Assembly: GCA_023078685.1 (NCBI GenBank)
Contig: JALGAS010000004.1
Span: forward strand, 1,116,001-1,180,000
Source: Neopestalotiopsis rosae
Lineage: Eukaryota; Ascomycota; Sordariomycetes; Amphisphaeriales; Sporocadaceae
Length of the DNA: 64,000 bases
Direction of reading: 5' to 3'
This document shows positions 34,920-44,829 of this stretch, piece after piece. The first letter of the stretch is position 1; each line of letters begins with the position of its first letter. The position numbers were made by a program, and so were the translations under genes. Under the pieces are notes generated by a model. The model ran no database searches and had not been told where the DNA came from. It worked only from the letters and a program-made list of their open reading frames with translations.

Positions 34920-36077
34920 TCACACCAGCCACTGGTCGAAATACTCGCACCCGCCAGCCCAGACGGGTCCGCCTTCCTCGCAGAGCTCGAAAACAGGACA
35001 GCGACCGCATGGTGCGGAGGTCAGCCCGTTGCTCGGTGGCTCTAGACAGTCCTCTTCCAACGTCATGGCGTTGGCAGTGGTGTTGAGCTTTGACGACCGA
35101 ATGGTCCGGTAGCCGACCTTCCTGCCAATCTTGACCTCTTCGATGCGGTTCTCGTACATCAAAACATCCACGAGCTGCTGTATGTCGGACTCCTTGAGGG
35201 GCATGCCCTTTGTGACGCCGGATTTGGCGAGTTGCTGGGTGATCTCGGTCAAGGTGAGGTAGTTCTTGTAGCCAGCAGGCATGGGGATGCGAATGGGCTG
35301 GCTCGACTTCTTGCGTGCCTTGGTAGGAGAATCGCCAAAGGGGTCGTTCTCGTCGGTAGCCATGTCGTCGGCGGCTCGCTTCTTGCCCCGGGCGGCGAGT
35401 GCTGCCTCGCTCTGGCTGCCGTTGATAACCTTTTTCGGGAGGACCGGGCTGGAGCTGGCACTCCGGGGAGCCTCGCCTCTCTTGCTGAGGTAGGTGCCCG
35501 AGGTCTTGATGAGGTTGTGCGTGACGGCGAGCAACATCTCGATAAAGGACTCGTCCAAATCTCCATCGGCAAACCAGGGACCGCCCGTGGCCTTGTCGCT
35601 GGGTTTGATGCTGGCCTTGATATAACAACGATGGCTGGCCGCTTGGACTGACGTGAAACTAGCAATCAATTTCTGCGACTCGAGCTCTCTAAGCACCTTA
35701 CGCAAGACAGTATCTCGCATATTGGTTCGTTTTCGCATGTCCTGTTGCCATATGCCCTCGGCGCCCGCGTTGTCGACCATGGCGTAAATGATGTTCTGGT
35801 CCTGAGTGAGGCCATGGTATTTGATGGCTTCGGTCTCGGGCCGTAGTCGCCATGCCGCGCCGTATGTAGTGCTGATGGTGATGAAGAGAAACTCGTCGGT
35901 CAATTCCTTGATGACGAGGGCCAGGGTCTTGAGGTCCTTTGGGGGGATCACATCCATGTTCTGGAGGTCCTCCTGGGAAAAGACCTTTTGCCAGGCCTTG
36001 TCATCATCGCCGTCGAGCTTCTGAACGCAGGCATCGTACAATTGGTTCTTGAGGATGGAGAGCTTGTCAGGGTCCAT
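34920..36077 (-). CDS. RPC34: RNA polymerase III subunit Rpc34/RPC6
   Basis: Single exon, 385 aa. This is a subunit of the Rpc82-Rpc34-Rpc31 subcomplex, which recruits Pol III to TFIIIB and helps open the promoter. The N-terminal two-thirds carry tandem winged helices, recognisable by the IIYAMVDNAGAEGIWQQDM and VLRKVLRELESQKLI segments, followed by a basic, low-complexity linker (about 215-265) and a third helical domain. The C terminus holds C357, C360, C366 and C377 in CGRCPVFELC and GGC. This is the cysteine cluster that ligates a 4Fe-4S centre in the human orthologue and is absent or degenerate in some yeasts. The gene is divergent from STI1 with about 1 kb between ATGs. Confidence 0.95.
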   Translation of the reverse strand: MDPDKLSILKNQLYDACVQKLDGDDDKAWQKVFSQEDLQNMDVIPPKDLKTLALVIKELTDEFLFITISTTYGAAWRLRPETEAIKYHGLTQDQNIIYAMVDNAGAEGIWQQDMRKRTNMRDTVLRKVLRELESQKLIASFTSVQAASHRCYIKASIKPSDKATGGPWFADGDLDESFIEMLLAVTHNLIKTSGTYLSKRGEAPRSASSSPVLPKKVINGSQSEAALAARGKKRAADDMATDENDPFGDSPTKARKKSSQPIRIPMPAGYKNYLTLTEITQQLAKSGVTKGMPLKESDIQQLVDVLMYENRIEEVKIGRKVGYRTIRSSKLNTTANAMTLEEDCLEPPSNGLTSAPCGRCPVFELCEEGGPVWAGGCEYFDQWLV

Positions 36078-37106
36078 CGTCGCAACGTTCGGGCGGCCGA
36101 AGCCTGGTGGTGGTGGGGTGAGTCAGGGTTCGATGGGCGCAAACGAGAACGAGAAACTGCCGGTAGAAGCAAAAGTCGAAGGGCGGGAGAGCGAGAGATT
36201 GCGTAATGATGCCGATTGACGATACCAGGGACATGCGCAATCGATTCGTTGGTGTGGCTCTTTGTTGGTCGCGAAGAATTGGACCGGCGAAAGCGCAAGG
36301 ATGAGTCGCACGGGCAAGGCTATTCAAAGATTGCGCAGCTCTCTCCTTCTGACTTTCGCATTCTCCAAAATTTCTTAGACGATCTGCAAAAGGCGCCGTC
36401 TGCCCCGCGATTTTGGAGCTTATCAAGAGCTTATCGTTCCAGGTGGGTGACGACCAAGTGTCTACCAGCTGTGGTTATGCTAATTGTACTTTCTGCACAT
36501 CAAAGTCCATTAATGGATGCTAGACAAGATTTCAAAAGTTTTATAATAATAATACCATATATGCAGTATATAGAAAAGATTGTATTTCATCCACCGGCTA
36601 TTCCTGTGTTCTGCAACCATATTCCAAGCGCTAGAGTGACTGCCAGAAAGCAGGCTGCAACTGACTGGACCCTGACAACATGGAACTTTGTCCCATCCGT
36701 TCGAATCGTAGGTTGCTAGAACCAACCACGCCTTGGCCCCATCTAGTTCTAGCGCTGCGCAACTAGGTACTCACAGGCGGGTCAGGCACTTGGAGCTGTC
36801 CCCCTTGACCAATCAACTTCCCTGTCCATCTTCTCTCGGGCGGTGGAATTGCATCGAAGCTCTCGACGACAGACCCAAGAATCCAAATTCAAAAGCGGGC
36901 GCAAAGAAGGCCGTTGTCTCTGCCTTGCCAGTAATAATTTATTCCTATTCCTCCCTCCCCAAACCCAATCTTCAACGAGACGACAGAGACACTGCTCTTT
37001 TTTCCAAATCTGCTACTTGGCGAAATCTTGCCTTTTTCTTTTCTCTTCTGTTTACTGATACCCAAAATCTGTTTCGTTTCCTGCAAGCTGAGAACCAGCA
37101 TTCAAA
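36078..37106. other. Divergent promoter region of RPC34 and STI1
   Basis: No gene. A CCAAT box (36809-36813) lies about 295 bp upstream of the STI1 ATG, and the last 150 bp before it are pyrimidine-rich. I looked for the alternating GAA/TTC array of a heat-shock element and found only imperfect matches near 36840-36870. Confidence 0.5.
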
Positions 37107-39024
37107 ATGTCCACCGCAGACGAGCTCAAAGCTCTTGGCAACAAGGCCATTGCTGAGAAGAAGTTTGACGAGGCTGTGTAAGTCATGACCCGTTCATCTC
37201 CAGTTGTGTCTAGATTGGCGATTGGGAATAGATCTACTATTTCGACTTGACCTTGCTAACACATCTTTCTAGCGATGCCTTCACCAAGGCAATCGAGATT
37301 GACGGATCCAACCACGTCCTGTACAGCAACCGATCCGCCGCCTACGCTTCCAAGAAGGACTGGACCAATGCCTTGAAAGATGCTGAAAAGACCACCGAGA
37401 TCAAGCCTGACTGGCCAAGAGGCTGGGGCCGCAAGGGCGCTGCCCTGCACGGTTCCGGTGACTTGCTGGGCGCACACGATGCCTACGAGGAGGGCTTGAA
37501 GCACGACCCCAGCAACGCTGGCCTGAAGAGCTCCCTGGCTTCTGTCAAGACCGCCATGGAGCGCGAGGCCGGTGCTGACCCTCTTGGTGGCATGGGCAAC
37601 ATGTTCAAGGACCCCCAACTGATGACGAAGCTCATGAACAACCCCAAGACTAGCGGCTACTTCTCCGATCCTTCCTTTATCGCCAAGGTCCAACAGTTGC
37701 AGCAGAACCCTCAGATGACGCCCGACCTGTTCAGCGACCCGAGAATGATGCAGGTTCTTGGTGTTGCCATGGGTGTCGACCTTGACATGAGAGCTCCTGG
37801 AGACATGCCTCCCGGTACGGTACCTACTGGCTCTGGCGGCAGAGAGGCTGAGGAGGACGTCGAGATGCCCGATGCCAGACCTGCCTCGAACCCCACTCCA
37901 CCGAAGAAGGAGCCTACTCCCGAGCCTGAGCCCGAGGCCGAGGTCGACGAGGAGGAGCTGGCCAAGAAGAAGGCCAAGGAGGACGCCGACAAGGAAAAGG
38001 CACTCGGCACTGAGAACTACAAGAAGCGCAACTTTGACGAGGCCATCAAGCACTACAAGGCTGCATGGGAGCTGCACAAGGATATTACCTACCTGAACAA
38101 CCTGGGTGCTGCTTACTTTGAGAAGGGTGACTACCAAGCCTGTATCGATGCTTGCACCCAGGCTATCGAGGAGGGACGTCTCATCTATGCCGACTTCAAG
38201 ATGATCGCCAAGTCCTACGCCCGTATTGGCAGTGCCTACGAGAAGCAGGGCGATCTCGATGCTGCCATTGACAACTACAAGAAGTCCTTGACTGAGCACC
38301 GCACTCCCGACGTCAACACCAAGCTTCGCGCTGCCGAGCGCAACAAGATCGAATCTGCCAAGAAGGCATATGTTGACCCTGCCAAGGCCGAGGAGGCTCG
38401 TGAGGAGGGTAACAAGAAGTTCAAGGAGCTTGATTTCCCGGGCGCCGTTGCCGCTTACAGCGAGATGATCAAGCGTGCCCCTGAGGACCCGCGAGGATAC
38501 AGCAACCGTGCCGCTGCGTTTGTGAAGCTGTTTGAGTTCCCTAGTGCCCTTGAGGACTGCGACATGGCCATCAAGAAGGACCCCAAGTTCATCCGTGCCT
38601 ATATTCGCAAGGCACAGGTCTACCACGGCATGCGTGAGTACTCCAAGTGCTTGGATCAGTGCAACGAGGCCTCGGCTGTGGACAACGAGCACCACAACGG
38701 CGCCAACGCACGCGAGATCCAGCAGCAGCAGGACAAGGCTCTGCAAGCCATGTATGCTGCCCGTGAGAACGAGACAGAGGAGCAGACTAGAGAGCGCTTG
38801 CAAAAGGATCCCGAGGTAAGTTGGAATCACTCTCAAGGAAGCAATGAAATATCACTAACCAATGTTTGTAGATCATGTCCATCATGCAGGACCCCATCAT
38901 GCAGTCCATTCTTCAGCAGGCCCAGTCAGACCCTGCTGCTCTTCAGGAGCACATGAAGAATCCCGGTGTCCGATCCAACATCCAGAAGCTGGTTGCCGCC
39001 GGTGTTATCCGCATGGGTCGATAA
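37107..39024 (+). CDS. STI1: Hsp70/Hsp90 organising co-chaperone Sti1
   Basis: Three exons (37107-37177, 37273-38815, 38872-39024) give 588 aa, the usual fungal length. The architecture is complete: TPR1 (residues about 1-110, with the GNKAIAEKKFDEAV first helix formed at the first splice), DP1 (about 130-190), an acidic Pro-rich linker, TPR2A (about 250-365, entering at ALGTENYKKRNFDEAI), TPR2B (about 385-500, AREEGNKKFKELDF) and DP2 (about 537-585, in exon 3). Sti1 passes client proteins from Hsp70 to Hsp90 in the cytosol and is normally heat inducible. Third-exon splicing is needed for DP2, because the unspliced frame ends in unrelated sequence. Confidence 0.96.
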
Positions 39025-39959
39025 ATGGAGCAATGCTCACCGGCGCTCGGCTGCACTAAGTTGCTAGCTGAAAGTGCTTGATTAATGATCATGGATGATT
39101 GAAAAGAGGTCTGATTAGCAAAATCATAAGCTGGTACGCAAAGGTTGGTGGCATGAATGGTTACGACAAGGTGTATTCTCAGTAGTACGGTCATTCGGCG
39201 GCGTTGCTCAATTGCATTGGCTAGGAGTAATTTAATGATTACACGGTTTTTCTTGATGAAATTTCCACGATCCATGATACCGTCTTGTCTTGTCAATCAA
39301 ATCGGGGCTAAAGTGAATGAGCATCAACGTATAAAGGCTTTCGAGTGTGTGGGCAAGCATATATGGCCTCTCTGAACGGTCACATTCATGAGCGAAACAC
39401 AAGAAATGTCTAAACAAAGCTATTTTCTCGTCACATTTAGTAAATTCTTCCGGCGATTCACATTGAGAGAGAAACATCGAACCTTGCCCGCCCACCCAAT
39501 AATAACGCGAGTCTTCTCCACCAAACCCCGACTCGGTGGGCTACTTCCGGATTAGGCGACCGGTTGACCGTGGAAATTCTCCGATCTCATTTCGGCATGT
39601 CTCCGGATTCAAGTATACTCGACTCCACCAATCACCAATAGCGCGGTCATGGTGAGGCGTGCAGCGGAACCAGCTTGTACGAAGTTTATGGTCCGAATCT
39701 GAACAAGGTAGACCTGGCAGTTGGGTCACTGATGAGCTGAGTCGTCAAGGCAAATGGATCTGTATACAAGAGCAGGGTTTCAAGTATAGCCAAGGCCCAC
39801 TTATTCATACTTGCTATACAATCGTGAGGGTTCCATGTTTCTTGAGTATTCTCGGCGGACAACACAGCAAGTTTGCTATTAGTCAATCGATATAATACGC
39901 ATAGTCTCTTGGCAGCAAGAGTTGATCTTTGACAATCGGAATCATATTCCACCATTATC
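39025..39959. other. Intergenic
   Basis: No gene. Contains the STI1 3' UTR and the promoter of the GH28 gene. I considered and dismissed a tRNA-like fold near 39.52 kb. Confidence 0.5.
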
Positions 39960-41186
39960 ATGATGTTGTCACGCTTGCTTTCTTTCGCGTGCTTGTCAGC
40001 AGCCGTCACGGCCTCGGCGCTGCCGGCTCGGGACCCTCCTACCAGAGTCATTCATGAGCGTGCCGCGACGTGCACTCCCAAGGCAGCCGGGAGCGAGTCC
40101 ACCGACGACGTACCGGCGCTGCAGTCGGCCATTGCCAGCTGCCCGTCCGGCACGATCCTGATCCCGGCGTCGACAACCTATCACGTCAACTCGATATTCG
40201 ACGTCAAGGGATGCTCGGGCTGCACGATCCAGCTCGAGGGGACGCTGCGGATGGCCTCGAGTACAGATATCTGGAACGGGCAGGATGCACAAATCTTGGT
40301 GGACGACATCACTGGCCTCAACATCATCTCGTCAAGCGGCTCGGGCGTTATCGATGGTAACGGCCAGGCCTCGTGGGATCTGTTTGCCCAGGACTCCTCC
40401 TACGACCGGCCGACCATGCTGTACATAACCGGCGCGTCGAGCAACGTGGCGGTGCGCAACGTGAAAATGATCAACGCCCCCAACGTCTTTGTGTCGGCCA
40501 CGAGCGGCACCAGCAGCGTCCAGCTCGCGGGCCTGGCGCTGAGCGCCGTGTCCACCAGCGACAACCTGCCCAAGAACACGGACGGCTTCGACGTCAGCGG
40601 GTCCCACGTCACGCTGAGCGACATATCCATCGTCAACGACGACGACTGCATCGCCTTCAAGCCGGGCGCGTCGTACGTGACCGCAACCAATATCACCTGC
40701 ACCGGCGGCCACGGCATCAGCGTCGGCAGCCTGGGCAGCAAGAGCGGCAGCACCGATACGGTGTCGGACGTGTACGTCGACGGCGTGACCATGATCGACA
40801 CGACAAAGGCCGCGGGCATCAAGCTGTACCCGGGCGGCACGTCGCACGGCACCGCCGTCGTGCGCAACGTGACGTTTGCCAACTTTGTCGTCGACGGCGC
40901 CGACTACGCCTTCCAGGTGCAGTCGTGCTACAACGAGGACGCGTCCTACTGCGCCGCCAGCCCCAGCACGGCGCAGCTGACGGACATTATCGTCTCGGGG
41001 TTCTCGGGCACCACCAGCTCCAAGTACGAGCCCACCGTGGCCAATATCGACTGCCCGGCCGGCGGCACCTGCGGCATCGCCATGTCGGGCATGACGGTCA
41101 AGGCGCCGTCGGGGACGGGGCGGTATCTTTGCGCAAACACGCCCAGCGACCTTGGTGTTACGTGTACGGATGGTGCAAGTGGATAA
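39960..41186 (+). CDS. Secreted GH28 pectinase, possibly endo-xylogalacturonan hydrolase
   Basis: Single exon, 408 aa. A signal peptide (about residues 1-20, ending near ASALPARD) indicates secretion. The right-handed beta-helix of family GH28 carries three of the four catalytic motifs: N206-T-D208 in NTDGFD, D228-D229 in NDDDC and H251 in GGHGISVGS. Where endo-polygalacturonases have RIK, this protein reads AGIKLYPGG (G286-I-K288). Loss of that Arg is expected in enzymes acting on substituted backbones, and the surrounding sequence is most like fungal xylogalacturonan hydrolases. That substrate call is inference. Three N-glycosylation sequons are visible (NIT, NVT and others). The coding sequence is markedly GC richer than its flanks. 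Confidence 0.88.
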   Translation: MMLSRLLSFACLSAAVTASALPARDPPTRVIHERAATCTPKAAGSESTDDVPALQSAIASCPSGTILIPASTTYHVNSIFDVKGCSGCTIQLEGTLRMASSTDIWNGQDAQILVDDITGLNIISSSGSGVIDGNGQASWDLFAQDSSYDRPTMLYITGASSNVAVRNVKMINAPNVFVSATSGTSSVQLAGLALSAVSTSDNLPKNTDGFDVSGSHVTLSDISIVNDDDCIAFKPGASYVTATNITCTGGHGISVGSLGSKSGSTDTVSDVYVDGVTMIDTTKAAGIKLYPGGTSHGTAVVRNVTFANFVVDGADYAFQVQSCYNEDASYCAASPSTAQLTDIIVSGFSGTTSSKYEPTVANIDCPAGGTCGIAMSGMTVKAPSGTGRYLCANTPSDLGVTCTDGASG

Positions 41187-41482
41187 ACTGTTTTGAAAAG
41201 ATACAAAGTAGCATTTTGTCACAATAGTCCTGCCCACGTTTTTACATAGTAGTGTACCTACCCTACTGAATATAGCAGATATTGCTTGGGCCGGTTTTTC
41301 CCAACTTGGTCAAATTCTACCACCTATAACGCCGCCTGTACCTCTGCACTTCTGTATCAAGATAATGTTGATCATCAGCCACGGAGTCTTCATACTCCAT
41401 TTCATCGCTTGCCAGCGCGAATTGCGCTTGCTCTGGAGACAACATCGAGTTTGCATAATAGTTACTTCTGGTTCTCAACATG

Positions 41483-42082
41483 TTAGAAAAAAGCATAATT
41501 TTCACGAGACCTAGAAGAGTTCGACGGGCGGGGAGTGCTGGCCGCCACAGGCTGGCCATATTCCATCTCAACAGAGTGCACGAGATCTACATACCCCCAC
41601 GACGAGTCCGCCGGGCTCTCCATCGTAATGACGAAGCGCCGCGCATGGTCGGGCTGTAGACGATGCGACAAATCCCTGGCGCCGTCGAGCGCCTTCCAGA
41701 ACCAGTCAATGGGCTCTTCCGTCCGGCGAGATGCCACAAACCTCCTGCCCATCGACGGCAGGTCCCACTCTGCCTCGGCCCAGCTGAGCCACGGCAGACA
41801 GGCGGCATTGTAGGCCGACGTCCAGGTGGTGTTCTGGTTGCGATATCCGGTATTAGCGAGGACGCGCTCCGTACGCCATTCGGCCCACTTGCGCAGCCAG
41901 AGGGCCATGAAGACGGTGTCGTCGTCCATGACGCCCTGCTCGTCCACGCACTGGCAGTGGTACCCGTGATGAATGTCGGGCCCCGTGGGAAAGTAGGGAC
42001 ATGACCGGTGCGATGGCGCCCACACTCGAAAGCTGCAGCCACCGGGCAAGATGATTTCCGTCGTAGTAGGGGTATGCATGGT
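41483..42082 (-). CDS. Hypothetical protein, Trp-rich
   Basis: From the ATG at 42082 the frame gives 199 aa with no domain I recognise. It is rich in aromatic residues (ALWLRKWAEW, ACLPWLSWAEAEW, EPIDWFWKAL) and has a Cys pair (CQC) near residue 43. The base composition matches neighbouring coding DNA and there are clean stops at both ends. An ATG-initiated frame just upstream (42363 or 42435 to 42238) ends in a good GTGAGT donor, but I found no phase-compatible acceptor joining the two, so I leave them apart. It may be a soluble enzyme of unknown type or a lineage-specific protein. Confidence 0.5.
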   Translation of the reverse strand, partial: TMHTPTTTEIILPGGCSFRVWAPSHRSCPYFPTGPDIHHGYHCQCVDEQGVMDDDTVFMALWLRKWAEWRTERVLANTGYRNQNTTWTSAYNAACLPWLSWAEAEWDLPSMGRRFVASRRTEEPIDWFWKALDGARDLSHRLQPDHARRFVITMESPADSSWGYVDLVHSVEMEYGQPVAASTPRPSNSSRSRENYAFF

Positions 42083-43526
42083 TAGCAAAGGAAGTCGTTT
42101 TCTTCACAACTGAGCATCGATTGCGTTGGCCTAGGTTGATGAAGCCTTGATTTTGTCCAAATTGGGCTTTTCTCAAGCATTTTATAAATAGCACACTGGA
42201 GGCTCTTCTGTTTTGATTAAAAGTCATGTTCACTCACAGATACTAGATAGTGACGGATCAGCTCCCAATCGGAGTCATTGACGACTTTGTATTCGTCCTT
42301 TTGACTGCAATCGTGACGAAAAACGCGCCGTTCTTGGTGGTTTGTTTTGGAAGAGAGAGCCATTTTGTACGCCGGATCGCCGAAAGTCGTGATGAGGGAG
42401 CGCAATGTATCGTGATGGGAGCTCTCCTGGCACATAGTCCAATATTGATTCCATCACTCAAGACAGATTGACTGAAATTGCATGGTATTCGTCTTGTTCT
42501 GCCAAAAGTGACCAGGTACGTGAAGTCCTTGGTTGTAGTTTGACAGATCAGATAAATTTACTTGGTTTCCCTTGGCTTATATCAAGGCTCGCTGTGGCAT
42601 AAGGTCGTAGAGAAGCAGCAACCAGGCTTGTGTAACCCGTCTTGCACATATCATCCTTGAATCCAGTCCTCAATAGTCTTGCTCTCCATGATTGGGGGCC
42701 GGCTGTGATTCAAGGTTGCATTTGCAGACCCTTTCCCGCGAACTGACTGGGCGTAACTCTGCCGTTTGTTGGGCTGCTGTCAAACGGCCAAAACGGCATG
42801 ATGCGCCGCCTCGTCACGGCTCGTCATGTTAGCACCGTGACACGAGGAGACGTTTATGTCGATTGCTCGCGTGCCCGGACTGATGGGCAGCCTTTCCCAG
42901 ACCAAAATACTTGTTCAGCTGAGCCGATTTTGGTCCATTATGTGGGCAGTGAACACGGACAGAAGAGCCTCATGTAGAGACATGGATGGAAAAAGCAATT
43001 CGAGGTCCATTGACCAGGTGTTGCCTGCCGGGCATCATTGGGCGCAACTTGTCGTGTTAAGGTTGAAGAATGGGATGAATCGGCCAGTTTGGTTGGGCGG
43101 CAAGGACTCTTGGGAGCCTTTCCAGTCTCCCAAGGTTAGTTGATGTGCTTCTTCAGGTGCAGTTCAGTTCAGGGGGCTTCTAATCGCTAAGATTAGTGCG
43201 GTGTAATGGATTGGATGGCCCTGGAAATCCTGGATCCCAGGTCAATTCAATGGCCCCACTCAATCTTTTTTTACACCGACGTTTGAGCCTAGGTCAGATA
43301 GATCTGTGCTTTTGCGTTACCTGTGCTGGGTTTGTGTATCCAAGGAGAGAAGGGTGAACTACATTTAAAGGGATAAATGGGATGAAAAGACTGTGTCCTC
43401 TTTCAAAGTCACTGAATTGGGATTTTGAGCGAGTAATCTTGAGTCTCTCTTGAACAAGATTTCCCAGGCTTCTCCATCCAATCAACCGCAGCCCAGAAAT
43501 TACAGATATACTGGCTGCAAAGCAAT
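42083..43526. other. Intergenic
   Basis: No well-supported gene. A possible short 5' exon for the unknown gene on the left lies at 42238-42435 (minus). The rest presumably contains the Ap4A phosphorylase promoter. Confidence 0.45.
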
Positions 43527-44580
43527 ATGGGAGCCATGGTTGAACAAACGCTCGAAGCCACGATCCTGGCAGAGTTCGATCGTCGGCGCAAGGAGGGACT
43601 CATATTCTATGATGACAACCCAGAGATACATACACACGAATTCAATGGATTCAAGGTAATAACAACACCAGCTCTCTTTTCAATGAAAGACGATTTCACT
43701 AACGAGCTATCTATATAAAAAGTTTGAGTTTGCTGTAACGGCCGCTATAAGTAAGAAGCCATATATCAAGGACAATGGCGACGAACCACCAGCAGCACCC
43801 AATGGGGTCAATGGAGCAGCATCAGCAGCTGCTGCCAGCAAGAGGCCGCCGGGATACGCGCCGGGGAGCGACATTGACATATCCGGCTACGAGATTGGCG
43901 ACGTGAGCGCGACGCACCTGTGGGCCTTTAACAAGTTCTGCATGTACCGTCCACACCTGCTGCTGCTGACCAAGGACGGCCACCGGCGCCAGTACGAGGC
44001 CCTGGACGCCGACGATGTGGCGTCGGCCTGGGGGGCGCTCGAGTCCCTGGGCTGGAACTACTTCATGTTCTTCAACTGCGGAAAGGAGGGCGGGTGCTCG
44101 CGGCTGCACAAGCACATGCAGCTGACGCCGTATCTCCCGGACCGGCTCGCCCCGTGGCCGGAGAGGATGATGGCCGCTGGCACCAAGGCGGCAATTTCCT
44201 CGTCATCATCGCCAAAGAAGCCGGCGCTTGCCAGCAGCGTTATACCGTACGAGTACATTCTCCGGCGCTTCGATGCCGACCTGGGACCCAAGCAGATCAC
44301 CGATATGTACGAGCAGATGATGAAGGAGGCGGCGGCCATCCTCGGGCTGGACCCGGCTGCGCACGTTCCGCACAACTTTATGCTGACGAGGAACTGGATG
44401 CTGGTCATTCCCCGGACCAAGGCGGGCTACGGCGGCGCCTACTCCAACACCCTGGGCATGCTCGGCATGGTGTCCGTGGCAAACCGCGACGAGCTGAAGT
44501 GCTGGATGAGTCAAGGGCCGCTCAAGATTATTGAGCAGCTTGGTGTCGCGGCCTCTCGCTCGAATGGGGCACAACAATAA
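43527..44580 (+). CDS. APA2: Diadenosine tetraphosphate phosphorylase (ATP adenylyltransferase, Apa1/Apa2-like)
   Basis: Two exons (43527-43655, 43723-44580) give 328 aa. The enzyme phosphorolyses Ap4A to ADP and ATP, limiting this stress-linked dinucleotide. The HIT-like active site is H172-K-H174-M-Q in RLHKHMQL, preceded by the FMFFNCG strand and Cys/Ser loop typical of fungal Apa proteins. A C-terminal ATP-adenylyltransferase domain starts at PHNFMLTRNWMLVIPR. Between residues 65 and 90 there is an Ala/Pro-rich insert that probably forms a disordered loop. The first of two nearby ATGs (MGAM) was chosen. The 67-nt intron ends in AAAAG, a weak but phase-correct acceptor. Confidence 0.93.
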
Positions 44581-44829
44581 GGACAAAACTACGAATTTTA
44601 CTATTCTCTTTTTTTTGGGTCACTTTGGAATACAAAGGAGCGACTATGCAAGGCGTTTGGAGACAAAGAAAAAAAGTAAAAGTTGGGATAGAGGATAAAA
44701 TTTGTCACTGTAGAACGAGATATTCAAAAGGTACGAAGGGAGTATTGCTTTATTTTGCTTGCTAATACATCATGCTTTTCATACAACATACCTACCCCAC
44801 AAATCCCTCCAACTTATATAAGCTCTCTC

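Noticed and set aside
36690..36725. GTTCGAATC, a B-box-like tRNA signal
   Set aside because: The flanking bases do not form a T stem and there is no acceptor stem or A box at the right distance.
40373..41227. 284-codon frame overlapping the GH28 gene
   Set aside because: An Arg/His/Gln-rich plus-strand shadow in another frame, caused by the high GC3 of the enzyme gene.
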